Positions 1 to 12,263 of a stretch of DNA of 64,000 nucleotides are shown here, one piece after another; within the stretch, counting starts at the first letter, position 1; every line of letters starts with the position of its first letter. Under the pieces are notes generated by a model, which saw only the letters and a list, made by a program, of their open reading frames with translations, was not told where the DNA came from and searched no databases. This stretch comes from Coptis chinensis (lineage: Eukaryota; Streptophyta; Magnoliopsida; Ranunculales; Ranunculaceae). Where the stretch lies: contig CM027378.1 of NCBI GenBank assembly GCA_015680905.1, positions 103,189,501 to 103,253,500 on the forward strand, given 5' to 3'. The translations under genes and the position numbers were made by a program.

Positions 1-39
1 AGTGATGACGATATTGATATTGAAGCTGGAGATGATTAG
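1..39 (+). CDS. 3' end of a gene cut by the window edge (acidic C-terminus)
   Basis: Frame 1 from the first base reads an acidic tail, SDDDIDIEAGDD, followed by TAG and T-rich sequence that looks like a 3' UTR. Twelve codons cannot identify the protein. The call rests on the abrupt coding-like codon pattern at the edge and the lack of any open frame afterwards. It could be chance. The sequence to the left of this window would settle it. Confidence 0.35.
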   Translation, partial: SDDDIDIEAGDD

Positions 40-958
40 TAGTCATTAGTCATGGACGTTTTTTCTGGCATTTTGAGTTTTTGTTGTTAACATGTTCTCT
101 TTGTTCGACGTTTGAAATATTACTCTATTAGTAATTTAGTCTACTACTGTATTAGTACTACGGAGAATTGCTCAAGTGCTTTTAAGCATTTTTTAACTGA
201 TATTGGCATATATTCTGCTAATTTGTTTTATGGCGTGCACTTTTGTTATATTCTGCTTCATTGGATTTGGTTGTCAAAGATGCTAAATGGTTGTCAAGCT
301 CCATTGTGTATATATAATGTGGGTGTCTAGGGTAGATTTCTTTATGTTCATTTATAAGTTATATGCATGCTGCAGGTTATGGCGAATTTTGGATAAAAAA
401 TTAGACTGTCAGGAAACCAAAATGTGATGGTTTGTGAGCGAAATTCAATTATGTCTTTAGTTAGTTAAAGCTTAGTCATTTTCCCTTATGTTAACACATT
501 CTCTAAGCAAACTTAAAAGCAATGACATATAAGGTGAACTGTATCTGATAGTTTATTGACAAGATTTCTTGGAAGTGCTCTAATTTCACTCAAACTCTTC
601 CACCCCCCCTACTTTAAAACACCTTTAGCCAATCAGAACTATTGAGATGTGAAAAGCTCCCCTCCCACAAATCAGAGTTTGATCCAAAATTACACATTAA
701 AAATGAGAGTTATAAGCCTACAATTTACAAATATCTAACTGATACTCTGATAGTTGTAGCAGACTAGCAGTCTATGTTTCGTTTCTTTGTTTCTAAGATT
801 GCTGCTACTATAGAATTCATTTGACCCTTCTTCTGCTTCATCCCATATTGGCTGCACAAGTTCACAAAATTTTATATAAATTCTAGTGGTCAATTACAAG
901 TTACCATATTGGTATTTCAATGTTAATTTATATGTAACATGTATTTGTAAAGGAATAT
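40..958. other. Non-coding, AT-rich; possible 3' UTR then intergenic
   Basis: No coding signal, splice-flanked exon or element end was seen. Positions 40 to about 400 are T-rich and could be the 3' UTR of the gene at the left edge. The short open frame at 112-330 has no recognisable features. Confidence 0.5.
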
Positions 959-1150
959 AGTGTTTTAAAAAATCACCCGAGTAATCCCGATTAATCCTCG
1001 ACCGAGTAGACCTACTCGCTACTCGCTCCTCCACCGGGTAGCGACCGAATAGCAGTTTTAAAAATCGCCTGAGTAATCCCAATTAATCCCCGACCGAGTA
1101 AACCTACTCGCTACTTGCACCTCCATTGAGTAGCGACCGAGTATCGATTT
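959..1150 (+). repeat. Two tandem copies of a ~93-bp unit (GAGTAATCCC/GATTAATC type)
   Basis: A unit beginning TTTTAAAAA and running through GAGTAATCCC, GACCGAGTA and CTACTCGCTACT to GTAGCGACCGA occurs at about 963-1055 and again at 1056-1149, with roughly 85-90% identity by eye. Related but more diverged CCGATTAATCG-rich blocks lie at about 1480-1610 and 1995-2080, so this is one dispersed repeat family. No terminal inverted repeats or target duplication were found. Confidence 0.7.
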
Positions 1151-2593
1151 AACTGCCCAAAGCACACACGCACACCACACAACACCACCAACACACTCAC
1201 ACACACCTAACAATAAAACATCATCCATAATTTCTTGCAAAAATAAACATCAAAACTTGGGGTATCAAACAGACTCTCTTGTAGCCCCTTTGACATATAT
1301 CAAACAGACTACATGTATAAAATTGAACACATAATAAAGTAGCAAACAAATAATACAATACGATGATCCAGATCACAAAACTTAAACATTTTAAGTTTAT
1401 TTGCAACCTAGTTGGGTCCTACTTGAACTGTTTTCCTCGATAGTAAACCTATTACTCTATGCTATCAATATCAGATATCTCACCCGATTAATCGCGTATC
1501 GCTTGTAAATCGATTAGTTTTTACCGATTTTTTAACTTTTTCTCACCGAACCGATTTAATCACCGAATTGACCGATTAATCGGCCGAGATGACCGATTTC
1601 TCGCTAAATCGAGAAAAAAAAATTATTGAAAATATCGATTCCCCATCCAAAAAATATGTAAAATTAACGAATTAGATTCTTAAACCGTATTAATAATAAT
1701 AGAACTCAATCAATACACAAAGCTAAGAGTTTACTTATTTTCCCCTCCTTAATGAAATTTAAATATACAAATTATTGTATTATCTCTCTAATAAATATTA
1801 TCGCTTCTCAATCCCCTTATTCCTTTAAATATTTAACGTAATTTTTGTGTTTGACATATCTGTAGTACTCCAAAACTGAGCTAGTTAGATGTGATTATGA
1901 GAATTTGATATTTTTTGTTGTATCTCGGATCACTGTTTAAAAATATTTTGTATGATTATACTAATATATATTTTGAAAACGTCAAATATATACATCCAAT
2001 ATAACCGATAAAATCACCGATTAACCGATTAATCGCATATTGCTTCTCGACCGATTAGTTTCGAAAACCGATTTTAACTGCTTAGCTCTTACTTGAACCA
2101 TTTGTAGTATATAGTAAGTTACACAAAGACCCAAGTCGACTCGCGAGACCATTTCATCACCCCCAATTAGTACGTATCATTTTTTTTCTTCTTCTTTGAT
2201 ATTCCAGTCTCGAATTCACTTATAAAATAAGGGGTTTGAGAGACACATGATAGGAAAGAGGGCATACATATGATTCAATTCGAAAACAAAGGTAGAGTTG
2301 AAAAAGATGTTGGTCATTCTAATTGAACATGCCAGCACACGCCCACACTACATTTGTTTTCTATGATAACCACTGTTCAAAAGCCAGATATCTCATATTT
2401 TATGAGCTCAATTTTTATATTATTTATTAGTAATTCTATCCATATTGAGTAAATAATTTTGAAAAATTAAAAGAAATTCAGTGAATGTTTTGAAAGTATG
2501 ATTTCCCTTTTGAAACCCTAAATAATCAAGAAATTATGGCTTTTTTAAGAAAAAAAAACTACACTTTTGATTAATTGGGGTTTCGGGAAAACA
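1151..2593. other. Intergenic AT-rich DNA with diverged CCGATTAATCG repeats
   Basis: CA-rich low-complexity sequence lies at about 1160-1205. Blocks rich in CCGATTAATCG-like words at about 1480-1610 and 1995-2080 are related to the tandem pair just upstream. No gene was recognised. Confidence 0.5.
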
Positions 2594-5253
2594 CCTAGTG
2601 TCACAGCCCGAATTTCTAAACAATTAAAAAAAATGAATATTTGAAATATAAATATCTCAAACATTCACTCGGTTCAATTGTCTAAAAACCTATGCTATGA
2701 CGGGGTGAATACAACACAGTTCAAAACCTAAAACCCACATCATAAAGAATCTTAACAACACAAATAATCTCCAAAATTTCTCTTTATTAATTACTTTATA
2801 CAAGTCTATCTTCCATCCAAAAATCATCAATATAACATTCTAAGAATAATTGTCCTCAACATCGTATTCTCATATCATATGAAAAGAAAACTACGTTATT
2901 ACATACTTCCAAAAGATTAGACCTAATAAAAATAAACTCCCGGTCTGCTCCAAGTCAAATCTCTTTCAAACGCCGCGGTTCCACTGCCTTCCACCTATGT
3001 TCTCAAGAACACACCCACGTTGCCAAAACAAAGCAAACATGGGTCAGCAAAATAGAATTTGCTGGTATGAGTAGACTAACCACATAAAACTATAATCATA
3101 CTTTAATTATCCAAACAACACTTTAACTCTATCATAACCTAATCATTCTCAGCTTGGAAAATGTGTAGTTCCATCATCTCAACCGCATAGTTCTTCCCAA
3201 GCAAAACTTATATTATCTTAACTCATTCTAATACCTCGCTTTTAATATCTAAATACCGAATTAAAACGTCCGATATCCATCTTTGTATAAGGGTAGGACC
3301 GGCGTCCACGCACAAAATGTTATTAAGTCCTACCCTCCGCAGCAAAGAAAGTTAAAACTTGCATATAACATATGTAGATATCCTATGTATTCAAAAGTAA
3401 CCCAAACACTCGCATAATCAAAGAATACAACTAACCCGCAAGGCGAATACCTTAGTTCCTCTCTAGGGCAGTTCAAACAATCTGGTCATTCATGGCACAT
3501 TCAATGAATACCCCTATATAACGCTAACGGGCCATTTATGGCACACTCAATAAATGCCCACCTAACATATGACATCAACAGTCATAATACTCAATTCTAA
3601 AACTTGAGACGTGGAGAGTTCTAAAAGAGTGCGGTAAATTTATTTACGCATTATTGAAATTTATTGTATATATTATTTCAGAGAACTAATTTAAATATCT
3701 TGATTCACGTATTTTTTTGTTTACGCGTTATTAATGTCATGAATGTATAAGTGTCATAACGTTGTGTATTAAACTGAAATATCACATAGTATTTAATACA
3801 CATATACACGTATATTTAGAAAAGTCTTAGCCTAAGGTCAAACATGCTAATAGTCATAGACTTATCCTAATAGCCCAAATTATAATCCGAGTAAAAAGGT
3901 CAAATTGGGTCAACTGGCCAAAGTCAACCCTGGTCAAAGTCAAACTCGTCAGCAGTCAAAGTCGAGTCCACTCGGTCAACGATCCAAAGTCAACCTAGCC
4001 TAAACTCCAAAAGCCCAAAGCCAAAAGCCCATAGTCTAAAATTAAAAAAAAAACCAAACAAAAACATATAGCCCACCACGATTTGGGCCAAATCGTGGTT
4101 CACTGTTCATCTCCTTCCTCTCAAATTCTCCAGCCACCACCGACCACCACAATAGCCACCACCGGCCACCTCTACACAAAAAGAACCCAGCGGTTTGGTT
4201 CCCTGTAAAAACCCCTACACAATGATACCACAAAACACGATTTCTAATCCTATGATGAAAATCGATCCGACTCCATTAATACTTCTCCGAGCTTCAACAA
4301 ATCCCAACTTACTACTTAAATCAACCTTCCAATCACTAGCACGGTTCCATATTAGAACCACTGCCTAACCCTCCAAACAAACAACACAATTACCCAAGAC
4401 AAATTTCGAAGTTCGCGCCTCCATTACCAGATTTCTGAGCTTCAACCGAGCTTGAGCGGCCCTACTCCTCTCCAACACTCAATCACCCAAACCAAACATC
4501 AATTTCATGCCCAACACTTCACAACAACCACCCAAAGATCATGAATCAACAAAAATTATACCCCGGTTCAAGCAGTTTTACTGAGACGGTTCTATTGGTG
4601 GGGCTTTAGCCGCCATGAACCCAAGATAAGCTTCCACCAACTCGCGACCTACCCATAATCTATCTAACACCAATAATAACACGAACAGTTCTAACATCAC
4701 CACAATTCAAAAAAAAAAAAAACTTGAACACAAAACAAAAGGACGGTTTGGTGTTGATGGCGACGCCATTAACCACCGGTGTCAAGATGTCAATGCTTCG
4801 ACAGTTTAACTTTTTTTCAACTTTACCGAGTTTTACATATCGTGGTATCTGCGACATTCAGATATTTATCACCGACACCATTAACGGGGTTTACACTATC
4901 TCAATTCGGAAAAGATATCGGGAGGAATAGCTTAAACAAATATAACCAAAAACTTCAGACTACTCACCTTTAGCGGCGCTTGAACCAAATTTAGATCTCG
5001 GAATAAAACTCTCTTCCTTTTCTTCTTTTCAAAGAAGATCCCGTTTTTACGTGGTAAAACTCATTTGTGTTTTTGACCGACCCTATTCGTTTTTTTTTCA
5101 TAAAACAAAACCCCCGAAATAGGGAAGAAGTTTTATCCCATAAACCCACGTCTCCTATTTCCATTAACACTTATCCTATTTTATTTAATCCATTATCTAT
5201 TAATATTATTATTAGGAAAATAAACGAATAAAAACACGGGGTGTTATACCTAG
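2594..5253 (+). mobile_element. Solo LTR of a Tekay/Del-like Ty3/gypsy retrotransposon, with target duplication
   Basis: The unit runs from TGTCACAGCCCG at 2599 to CGGGGTGTTATA at 5248. The ends are near inverted copies, of the TGTNACA...TGTTACA type common in plant chromovirus LTRs, and the expected terminal CA has become TA. The pentamer CCTAG flanks both sides (2594-2598 and 5249-5253), as expected for a 5-bp integration duplication. The 2650-bp interior has no gag or pol. It carries clustered GTCAAAGTCAAC-type words at about 3895-3995, which I associate with Tekay/Del LTRs. A single LTR with its own target duplication points to recombination between the two LTRs of a once complete element. 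The lineage name is an inference from length, termini and these words. Confidence 0.78.
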
Positions 5254-5353
5254 CTTCATAGAAAGTTGAACAAAATATGAAAAGAGAAACCCCAAATGAA
5301 TCTATATAATTACCTTGATGAAGAGCAACAACAAGAGAATTCTTTAACCTAAC

Positions 5354-5439
5354 CTTTCAGTCTCGAAAGAAAACGAAACGCCGGTGGAGTCATCTAACTT
5401 CAAATCGCAAGGATATTTTACTCTCAATTTGGTAGTCAT
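5354..5439 (-). other. Possible first coding exon on the minus strand beside the solo LTR
   Basis: On the minus strand an ATG at 5439 opens 29 codons (start MTTKLRVKYPCDLKLDD) ending at a plausible donor, GAAAG/GTTAGG, at 5354. It is preceded by CT-rich sequence resembling a plant 5' UTR. A second donor-like site, CATCAAG/GTAATT, lies further along near 5316. The next exons would fall on the far side of the solo LTR, but I found none. I do not recognise the protein. It may be a broken gene whose intron took the LTR insertion, or chance. Confidence 0.25.
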
Positions 5440-5512
5440 TCGATTCTCCTCGCGAGACCTAGTGTTGATAGAGTTTCCTTTGTGAATGAGAGAGGGAAAT
5501 GAGAGCGAGAGA

Positions 5513-5706
5513 GGGTGGCAAATTTTTTTTGTGCTGGTGGGAAAATTTTGACTAGCAAAAGAGTTTATGGGGATGTAGATTCTATTTTTCCAAAAATTTC
5601 ATTTGCCGGCAAATAGATAATAGTGTTTGCTAGTGTCCGTCTTTAAATGCACCCAAACACTGACAAATTGTGCTTCTAGTGGGAAAATATAATTTACCAC
5701 CCCTAA
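5513..5706. repeat. Weak inverted-repeat element (MITE-like)
   Basis: GGGTGGCAAATT at 5513 is mirrored by AATTTACCACCC at about 5690-5706, and GTGGGAAAAT occurs just inside both ends. No target duplication could be fixed, so this is only a candidate miniature element. Confidence 0.3.
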
Positions 5707-7388
5707 AACAAACACAGCCTTAAATTCCAATACTCCATCTCCACTCCAGGGGCCTAATGCTAGTCACAAGCTTGGACTGTATTAATAATAGGTCCTCCAG
5801 AGTCCATACAAATGTTTGGGAATGTTGTCCACAATCCATCTATGAAGTTTGGGAATGTTAAGGCCCAATACACCCGGGCTTTGGAAACGTCGAGCAGTAA
5901 GACATATAAGAAATAGGCCAGTGGGCCAGCAGAAGGCCTCTGCAACGAATTCTTATTTGCTCCAAGACTTTGGGTGATGGTGCATTGGCTAGTAGGACCT
6001 TTGGGGCCTTCAATTATTATGAATTATCGCCGTGAATCTCTCGGCATAAATGAGGTTGTGCTTGTATGGGCACTTAGCAGTAAACTTTCGTGCACAATTG
6101 AGGGTTACAACTTACAAGTAGTTGGTAGGTGTTCCCACTGCCCGCTAAGAATATTTTTTTGTACATGCAAATTTAGCTAAAATTTTACAGCAACTTCAAA
6201 GTTGAAACAGTTTTAGTTGGGAACTTCATAATCATTTGATCGAGAGAAATCGAGGTAAAAGGTAAAAAGTGTAAAACCCCTGCTTGAACAACCCCAAAAT
6301 CGTATGGGAAACATCTCATGATTACATTATAGCTTTAGGATTGAATTATGCCTTGGAATCTAGTTTCTTGGAAATAAGGGGCAAAAAGTTAAAATTTTGT
6401 CAGGTTCCTTTAAGAAAGCTTAGCGAAACAACCAACCAAAATCGTATGGGACAAACTTTTCTTGTTGGATTTTGGTCTCAATGTGGCCATGATTACAGCC
6501 TTATTTTGGTACAGACTTTCACTTTAGGATAGCACGTTCACTGTGTTTCTTGATGGTAGACACATGGAGAAACACCAATTATACATCAGAAGTCGGAATC
6601 TAGTTTCTTGGAAATAAGGAAAGGTCAAAAAGTTAAAATTTTGTCAGGTTCCTTTAAGAAAGCTTAGCGAAACGGAGTTATCAGCAATTCAGCATGGTTC
6701 ATGTCATTAAACAAGCAAAAGTTTTGGCTAAAATTAAGCGCGTTACAAATCCTATTCCATCTGTCACTTAAATCGACTAAGTTTCGTGTTTTTTTTGGTA
6801 AAGATCAGATCTTCAGAGTTTCTACTAGACACACTTCACATGGCTTTCATGTCAAACTGGAGAGAAACAATGAAAATTGTTCACATCATGACAAAAAAAA
6901 AGTCAGAAAGTAATCTCTTTATTGCTTGTCTACGAAGTTTTGTACAGTTGTACAAGTGTTGTGTATAAAAGAAACCGAAGAGATCTTTGAAAACTTGAAA
7001 AGTAGTAAGCCACTCCGTCTTTCTAGATGGCTCCTCCCTGATGGCCTTATCTTTGTCCTCCAGCAAGTAAAACTTTTTTTTGGTTAATCACCAGCAAGTA
7101 AAACTAACTCGATTCATACATGGTTCACATGCCAAGTTATTGGATGATTATGACCCACATGGCGACATTCATGGGCTTTGCCCATAAAATTTATGTGTTG
7201 CTGGGCAGTGTTATCTTGCATGAGAGTATGAGACAATACTCAATTCAGTATCACTTTATCATCATACAATAGTATTTTCCCATTTTGCCCCTAAGAACAT
7301 TTTGCAATATCTTGTGTTAGCAGTTCTAGGATACGCCTGCTTACAAATTACTTCGTGATCACCTTTTGCCGTAATGAGGCTTGTATAA
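5707..7388. other. Intergenic, containing a ~75-bp direct repeat (6355-6430 and 6595-6675)
   Basis: A block starting GGAATCTAGTTTCTTGGAAA and ending AAGCTTAGCGAAAC occurs at 6355-6430 and again at 6595-6675, the second copy with a small insertion. The phrase AAAATCGTATGGGA is also repeated at about 6297 and 6440, so a local duplication of 140-240 bp is likely. The short open frames here (6284-6532, 6701-6913) are not recognisable proteins. Confidence 0.6.
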
Positions 7389-8287
7389 GGCTAAGTCCAA
7401 TAGTGCGGCAAAACATTAAATTTCACGTAAAATGTGATCCAATGGTACGTTAAAATGTTATACCGCCAACGCTATCTTTATAAACTTCTCTATTTATTCA
7501 GTCACTTTTACTTTTAACGCTGATGCTCGTGATGCTCTCAGACGCTTTGAGCCGATTGGCTTGACCAAAAAAGAGAAATAACTCTACACGCCATAGTGAG
7601 TGGCGGTTAGAAATTTATTTTCATTTTCAAATAACTCTGCACGCCACTCCCACTGGCGGTTACCATTCAATCAATATTTCCACCCCCACTCCCACTGGCG
7701 GTTAGCATTGAATTCTATATTTTTTTTTTTTTAATAACTTAATTTATGCAATTACCATTCTATCAAGGGTAAAATGGGAAGATAATTAGCTACACGCCTG
7801 TGGGAGTGGCGTACAAAAAAATTTGTTTTTTTTTTTAATCTCTTGGCCGCCACTGCTGATGGCGGGTAACAAAAGTCGATATTATAGTCATCACGTAGTT
7901 CAATCTTATTTTGTATGTACGAACTATGAAGGCATCAATTTTACATACAAGGGTATCAAATTGGACTTATACGCACATGTGTCAAGAGGCCATGAAGTGA
8001 ACCTAGAAATCATGCTTTATCTAACTTTTATGATCACCGAGCCAACTGCCAACCACAACTGTATCCCCGTTCAAAGCTTTCTTTCGGGTCAAACTATCTC
8101 ATGGCCGCCACTGCTGATGGCGGGTAACAAAAGTCGATATTATATTAAATATTTTGGGCTGCACGCCAGTGACACTAGCGGGTGAAAAAATAAACCATTG
8201 GGTTTGATTTCGCTATCCCACTAACGGTATCCACTGTGCTATTGTGGTTTGGTGTTTTGCTACACCAAACCATTGGACTTAGCCTAA
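7386..8287. mobile_element. PIF/Harbinger-like non-autonomous element (~0.9 kb) with TAA target duplication
   Basis: The left end GGCTAAGTCCAAT begins at about 7389, and its inverted copy ATTGGACTTAGCC ends at about 8284. Both are flanked by TAA, matching the 3-bp target duplication of PIF/Harbinger elements. Inside the termini, GCAAAACA also recurs in inverted orientation. The interior encodes no transposase; the 120-codon frame at 7823-8185 crosses the repeats and looks fortuitous. A ~40-bp segment, GGCCGCCACTGCTGATGGCG and onwards, is present twice, at 7845 and 8103. The interior is dominated by the dyad array listed separately. Confidence 0.65.
7589..8180. repeat. Seven copies of a 17-bp dyad CGCCA-N7-TGGCG
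   Basis: Copies lie at 7589-7605, 7642-7658, 7684-7700 (CCCCA left arm), 7795-7811 (CGCCT left arm), 7848-7864, 8106-8122 and 8164-8180 (TAGCG right arm). The spacer is always 7 nt although its sequence varies (TAGTGAG, CTCCCAC, GTGGGAG, CTGCTGA, GTGACAC). The right arm is usually followed by GTTA or GTA and the left often preceded by CA. Constant spacing with changing spacers suggests the two half-sites matter, for example as a dimeric protein-binding site; that is inference. Confidence 0.8.
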
Positions 8288-9711
8288 GTGGAGAGTAAAA
8301 ACATCCCACCAAGACACCAACAAAACTTTTCGACTGATCCACGGATATTTCATTTTCTCATTTTATCCCCATCCAACTATTGATATTACAATATAAAAAC
8401 ACTATAAAAATGAATAAATAAATTTTTATATAAGAGTATGTATTGTAATTTAAGTATAATATGATTTTCTTTATACACATGGGCCTCAGAATTTGTCATC
8501 AACATTAGGCCAAGACAAACCAAAAAACAATTAAAAAAAAAGTTTTATATTTTGTTTTCCACTTTTGTCCTCATTTTTTTCATTATATTAAACTACTCAA
8601 TACACAATATACTCGATAAAATGAATTAAATTGAAGGGACAAACCGTAATTATAAATTTTGGTTCCCAAAATATACTTACTCAAGTGCATAAATTATTAT
8701 AGCATAGACAATTTTTGTTTTCCAATTTGCCCCCACCCAATTCTTGATATTACACCTACCAAATACATGTTAAAATTGAAAATTGAAAATTAAATATTTT
8801 TCTTCTTTTTTTTGCATATTACGTAATGAACCCATCTAAATAAAATTATATTATTTAGTTTAAATACACAAATTCATACATGTATTTGTATATATCATGG
8901 TCATATTGTCTACTATATAATGAGGTGCGATGGAGTTAGCCGGGAAGTCGTTTCTTTCTCTCTGTTCAACCCCATTTTATTATTATTATTTTTTAAGTGG
9001 AAATTTTTATTGATAATGATAACGAGTTTTACAATTAATTAAGGCAAACGTACAACAAGTTGTGCTGCAAGTCCTTTATGAATGACAAATCCTATCTTTC
9101 TAAATGCAAACTCGTTAAAACCAAATGTCATTACATTACTATTCATAATTTTCTGCAACTTCTTAAAGAGATCGATCAACAAACTGTTGTACGAAGAAAC
9201 CGAAAGTATTGAAACTGAACAAAATGAAACAATAATGATTATTTATTTATTATTTTTTATATGGATTATACTTATAAAAAATTGTTTTTTTCTCTCACGC
9301 AGGTTCCACTTTTTTCTAGGAAATGTGCGTAGTATACAAGTTTAAATTATCATGGTCATCAATCGTGTACAGAGTACTAGTAAATTATAATATTTGTGTA
9401 ATGGTGTGGACACTTTTGTGATAAAGATTCTGAATTGTAACAATAATGAACGTGAAAAGCTACGAATTAAAGACCAATTATCAATTATTTGTTTTTACAT
9501 TTTAGATTTTGGAGGTTGTTAATTAAGTTGCTTAATTACAGCTACATACATCTATTCAACGTTATAAAGCGGTGTAGGCGAGAATGAGCCAAATGCGCCG
9601 TGGAAAATACGGTTCACACAAAATGACAAAAATGTTTTTTTAGTTTTATTTTTGCTTAAAGTCAAACCCACCACTCTTTCACTTTTTTGTTTTGTCTAAA
9701 AAAAACGTTAA
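8288..9711. other. Intergenic, AT-rich; nothing recognised
   Basis: Long A/T runs and stop-rich sequence in all frames. The 87-codon frame at 9082-9345 has a hydrophobic stretch but no family resemblance or start context. Confidence 0.5.
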
Positions 9712-11060
9712 GATTTATTTATGGTGATTTAGTTTTAAGTCCTCCTAATAATAGGAGTATTTGTGTTGGATCTAAAATATTTTGTTTTTTAGCTTTAGGT
9801 CCCCTTTCCGTTACTTGACCACGTTGACCGTCATTGACAGTGTGTGGAGGTCTGACTAATGTCGTGAACTTATGGATTGACAAAATTACCCCTCACACCT
9901 TTTACACATAATCACTTAAAAAATAAAAAATCTTAAATTCAATTTACGTGACATGTGTTGTAATCTTGGCTTCCTAATCCAACGACTGTATTGGATTCCG
10001 AAAAAAAAACATAAAATTGGAACAACTTTATAATTGAGTTGACTCAGTGAGTAGACTCATCATCTTCCCCAATTGAAAAACCCATAAACAGCACGCACAA
10101 CACCATTATGCATTGGACATTGTTTATTTGAGAAAAAAAAAAGATCTATTTGGTTGTGAGATTTCACTTTGATTTTGATACACCTACTTGATCTCGTTGC
10201 CCAAATTAATTAAGACAATTTCTAATATGAGACCCATTGTTTTTAATCTGTTCCATTTTCTTTTCAGAACTTGTTAACGAATCCAATTGGGAAAGCGAAA
10301 TGCTATTGAAGAATTCTATTCCCCTACAGCATACGGTAAGTCGGGATTTGGGAATGCGGTCATTGCGAGCAACACCCATTATGGCTGGGGTTCCAAAGTT
10401 ATATCGTAGGTGTTAAAACACACATGCATGCTTCGGGCTGAATTAGCATATTATCAAGGGTTCAAAGAGATTTCAAGAATTAGAATTTAAATAGGCGTTG
10501 AGAATTTGATGCTTTAGAGGTTATCAAATTGATAATTCCCCGTATTGATTTTGCATGATTGTTAATGAATTTGTTTTCTTATGTGAATCTCAGTTGATTA
10601 GAGAGCAAAAAAAGATCAAGTTTCTTAAGATTTCATAGTATGTTCATTAATGAGCGTAGAAGGACCTGAAACAAAACAAATGTGTATATGGAAAGACTAT
10701 ATGCTAATATTTTGTATTATATTTTTTTTTCATATCTGATTTGTTTTTGACAATTTGTTTTTAATAGCCGTTGGATTAGGAGCCACGATTATGACACGGG
10801 TCGGATAAATTAAAATTTAGATTTTGAGTTTTATGTTGTAGGCATATACAAAACGTGTGAAGGGTAGTTAAAACATTTTGAAAGTGCACCACACCACACA
10901 CACACAACAGACTGTCAAATTTAATCAATAACGGTCAACGTGGTCAAGTAACAGAAGGAGAACTAAAACTAAAAACGAAATACTTTGAATAGAACGCAAA
11001 TACTCTTATTATAATACTTTGGGAGGACCTAAACCTAAATCACCTATTTATAATAAATGT
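9712..11060. mobile_element. Foldback/Mutator-like element with ~280-300-bp inverted arms
   Basis: The segment 9712-9990 is the inverted counterpart of 10764-11060. Matching landmarks in order are GGTGATTTAG, AAGTCCTCC/AGGTCCTCC, GGAGTATTTG/AGAGTATTTG, the exact TTACTTGACCACGTTGACCG, and CCTAATCCAACG. The arms enclose a unique core of about 770 bp. Long terminal inverted repeats around unrelated DNA are typical of Mutator-like and foldback elements. I could not fix a 9-bp target duplication because the outer edges are AT-rich and diverged. No transposase is present. Confidence 0.72.
10268..10335 (+). other. Exon-like segment inside the foldback element (possible captured host exon)
   Basis: A 68-nt segment sits between a good acceptor (TTTTCAG, preceded by a pyrimidine-rich tract) and a consensus donor (ACG/GTAAGT). 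One frame is open throughout (LVNESNWESEMLLKNSIPL). The following bases can also be read as coding for about 20 codons. I do not recognise the protein. Capture by a Mutator-like element is an inference from its position between the inverted arms. Confidence 0.4.
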
Positions 11061-12263
11061 AGGCTCCATATATTTGAAAAAAATGCTCCGGACAAACTAA
11101 TTGGGGCATAAACTAATGAAAATGCGCGCCGTCAATGAATGTCTACATTCGTTCAATCAGCAAAGCCATAATACGAATCCATATATTGAAGAAAATATTG
11201 GAATCTAAATCTGATGTATATTGTCGTGTACTCGTGTTTATTATCGAAAAATATTAATTTGAACAAGCATAGTAGCATACACTCTCCTATTTTCTAATTA
11301 ATATCTATATATTAAGATTTCGATCACCTAGTCAACCTTAATTATTGCAACTTTTAAACTTAAAAGAATACTCGTGAGTCATGAATGGCCAAGTGGTGTT
11401 CAGAGAGCCCATGTGTGAGGCTCCCTGGCTAGCTAACTGGGACAGTGACTGCCAACGGGATATATGATATATCAACACCTTGAGCTTACGTACATATTCA
11501 CAAGGGCACCTGCAGGTAAAAGATGGAGGAAGCCAAGTGCTAAACGAATTGGTTTGACATGACAAGAAAATTAGCTAGGGCCGAGATCGGGTTGGATAGC
11601 TACGCTACCGGCCACCTTATAGAATATTTATTAGGCTAAGCCGCCAATGCCCAAATAAATCATGTGGCAATTATCTACTGATATGGATGCATGTTAGGAA
11701 CCCATAACAAGAAAATTCCGAATGATTGTTGAGTTAGCTGTCCCGATAAGTTCATCTGCCTTCATGATTTGAGAGCAGCCAGCCCTACACACAAGTTATT
11801 AGTACGTAGTCGGGGTCGGGTCTAATTTGAACATCGGAATTTAAATGATTTTACTTGGATAGTTTATCAAGAACTCAAGAAGTATCAAATAAATACCAAT
11901 AGTAGTACGTTAGATTTCCTTTTACAGTAGGACAAATTTTGCGATCTGCTACTCTGCAAGTATACTAACTTTCATTTCCGACGGTTCTAGATAACAGTAT
12001 TACACTCAATTTGCAACTTCGCAAGTGTACTGAAGTACGGAACTTTTCTGTTAAAATTCAAAAACTTAAAATGCGACCAATATTTAAGTCCTGTGCCTGG
12101 AAACCCTTGAAGTTTTCACGCAATCACAGTATCACACACAAGCTAATTGCGCACTTACATTAATAGCCTCAATAGGTTAAAAATGTGCACAGAGCAATTG
12201 CATGTCGACTTGCCTAGACATCAAAGAAACACAAAATCTAGCTAACATTTAATACAAAGCCCA
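11061..12263. other. Intergenic; nothing recognised
   Basis: No coding signal or repeat structure was seen. The 75-codon minus-strand frame at 11338-11565 has no recognisable features. Confidence 0.5.

Noticed and set aside
7823-8185. 120-codon plus-strand open frame
   Set aside because: It runs across the duplicated GGCCGCCACTGCTGATGGCG segments and dyads of a miniature element and has no protein-like motif.
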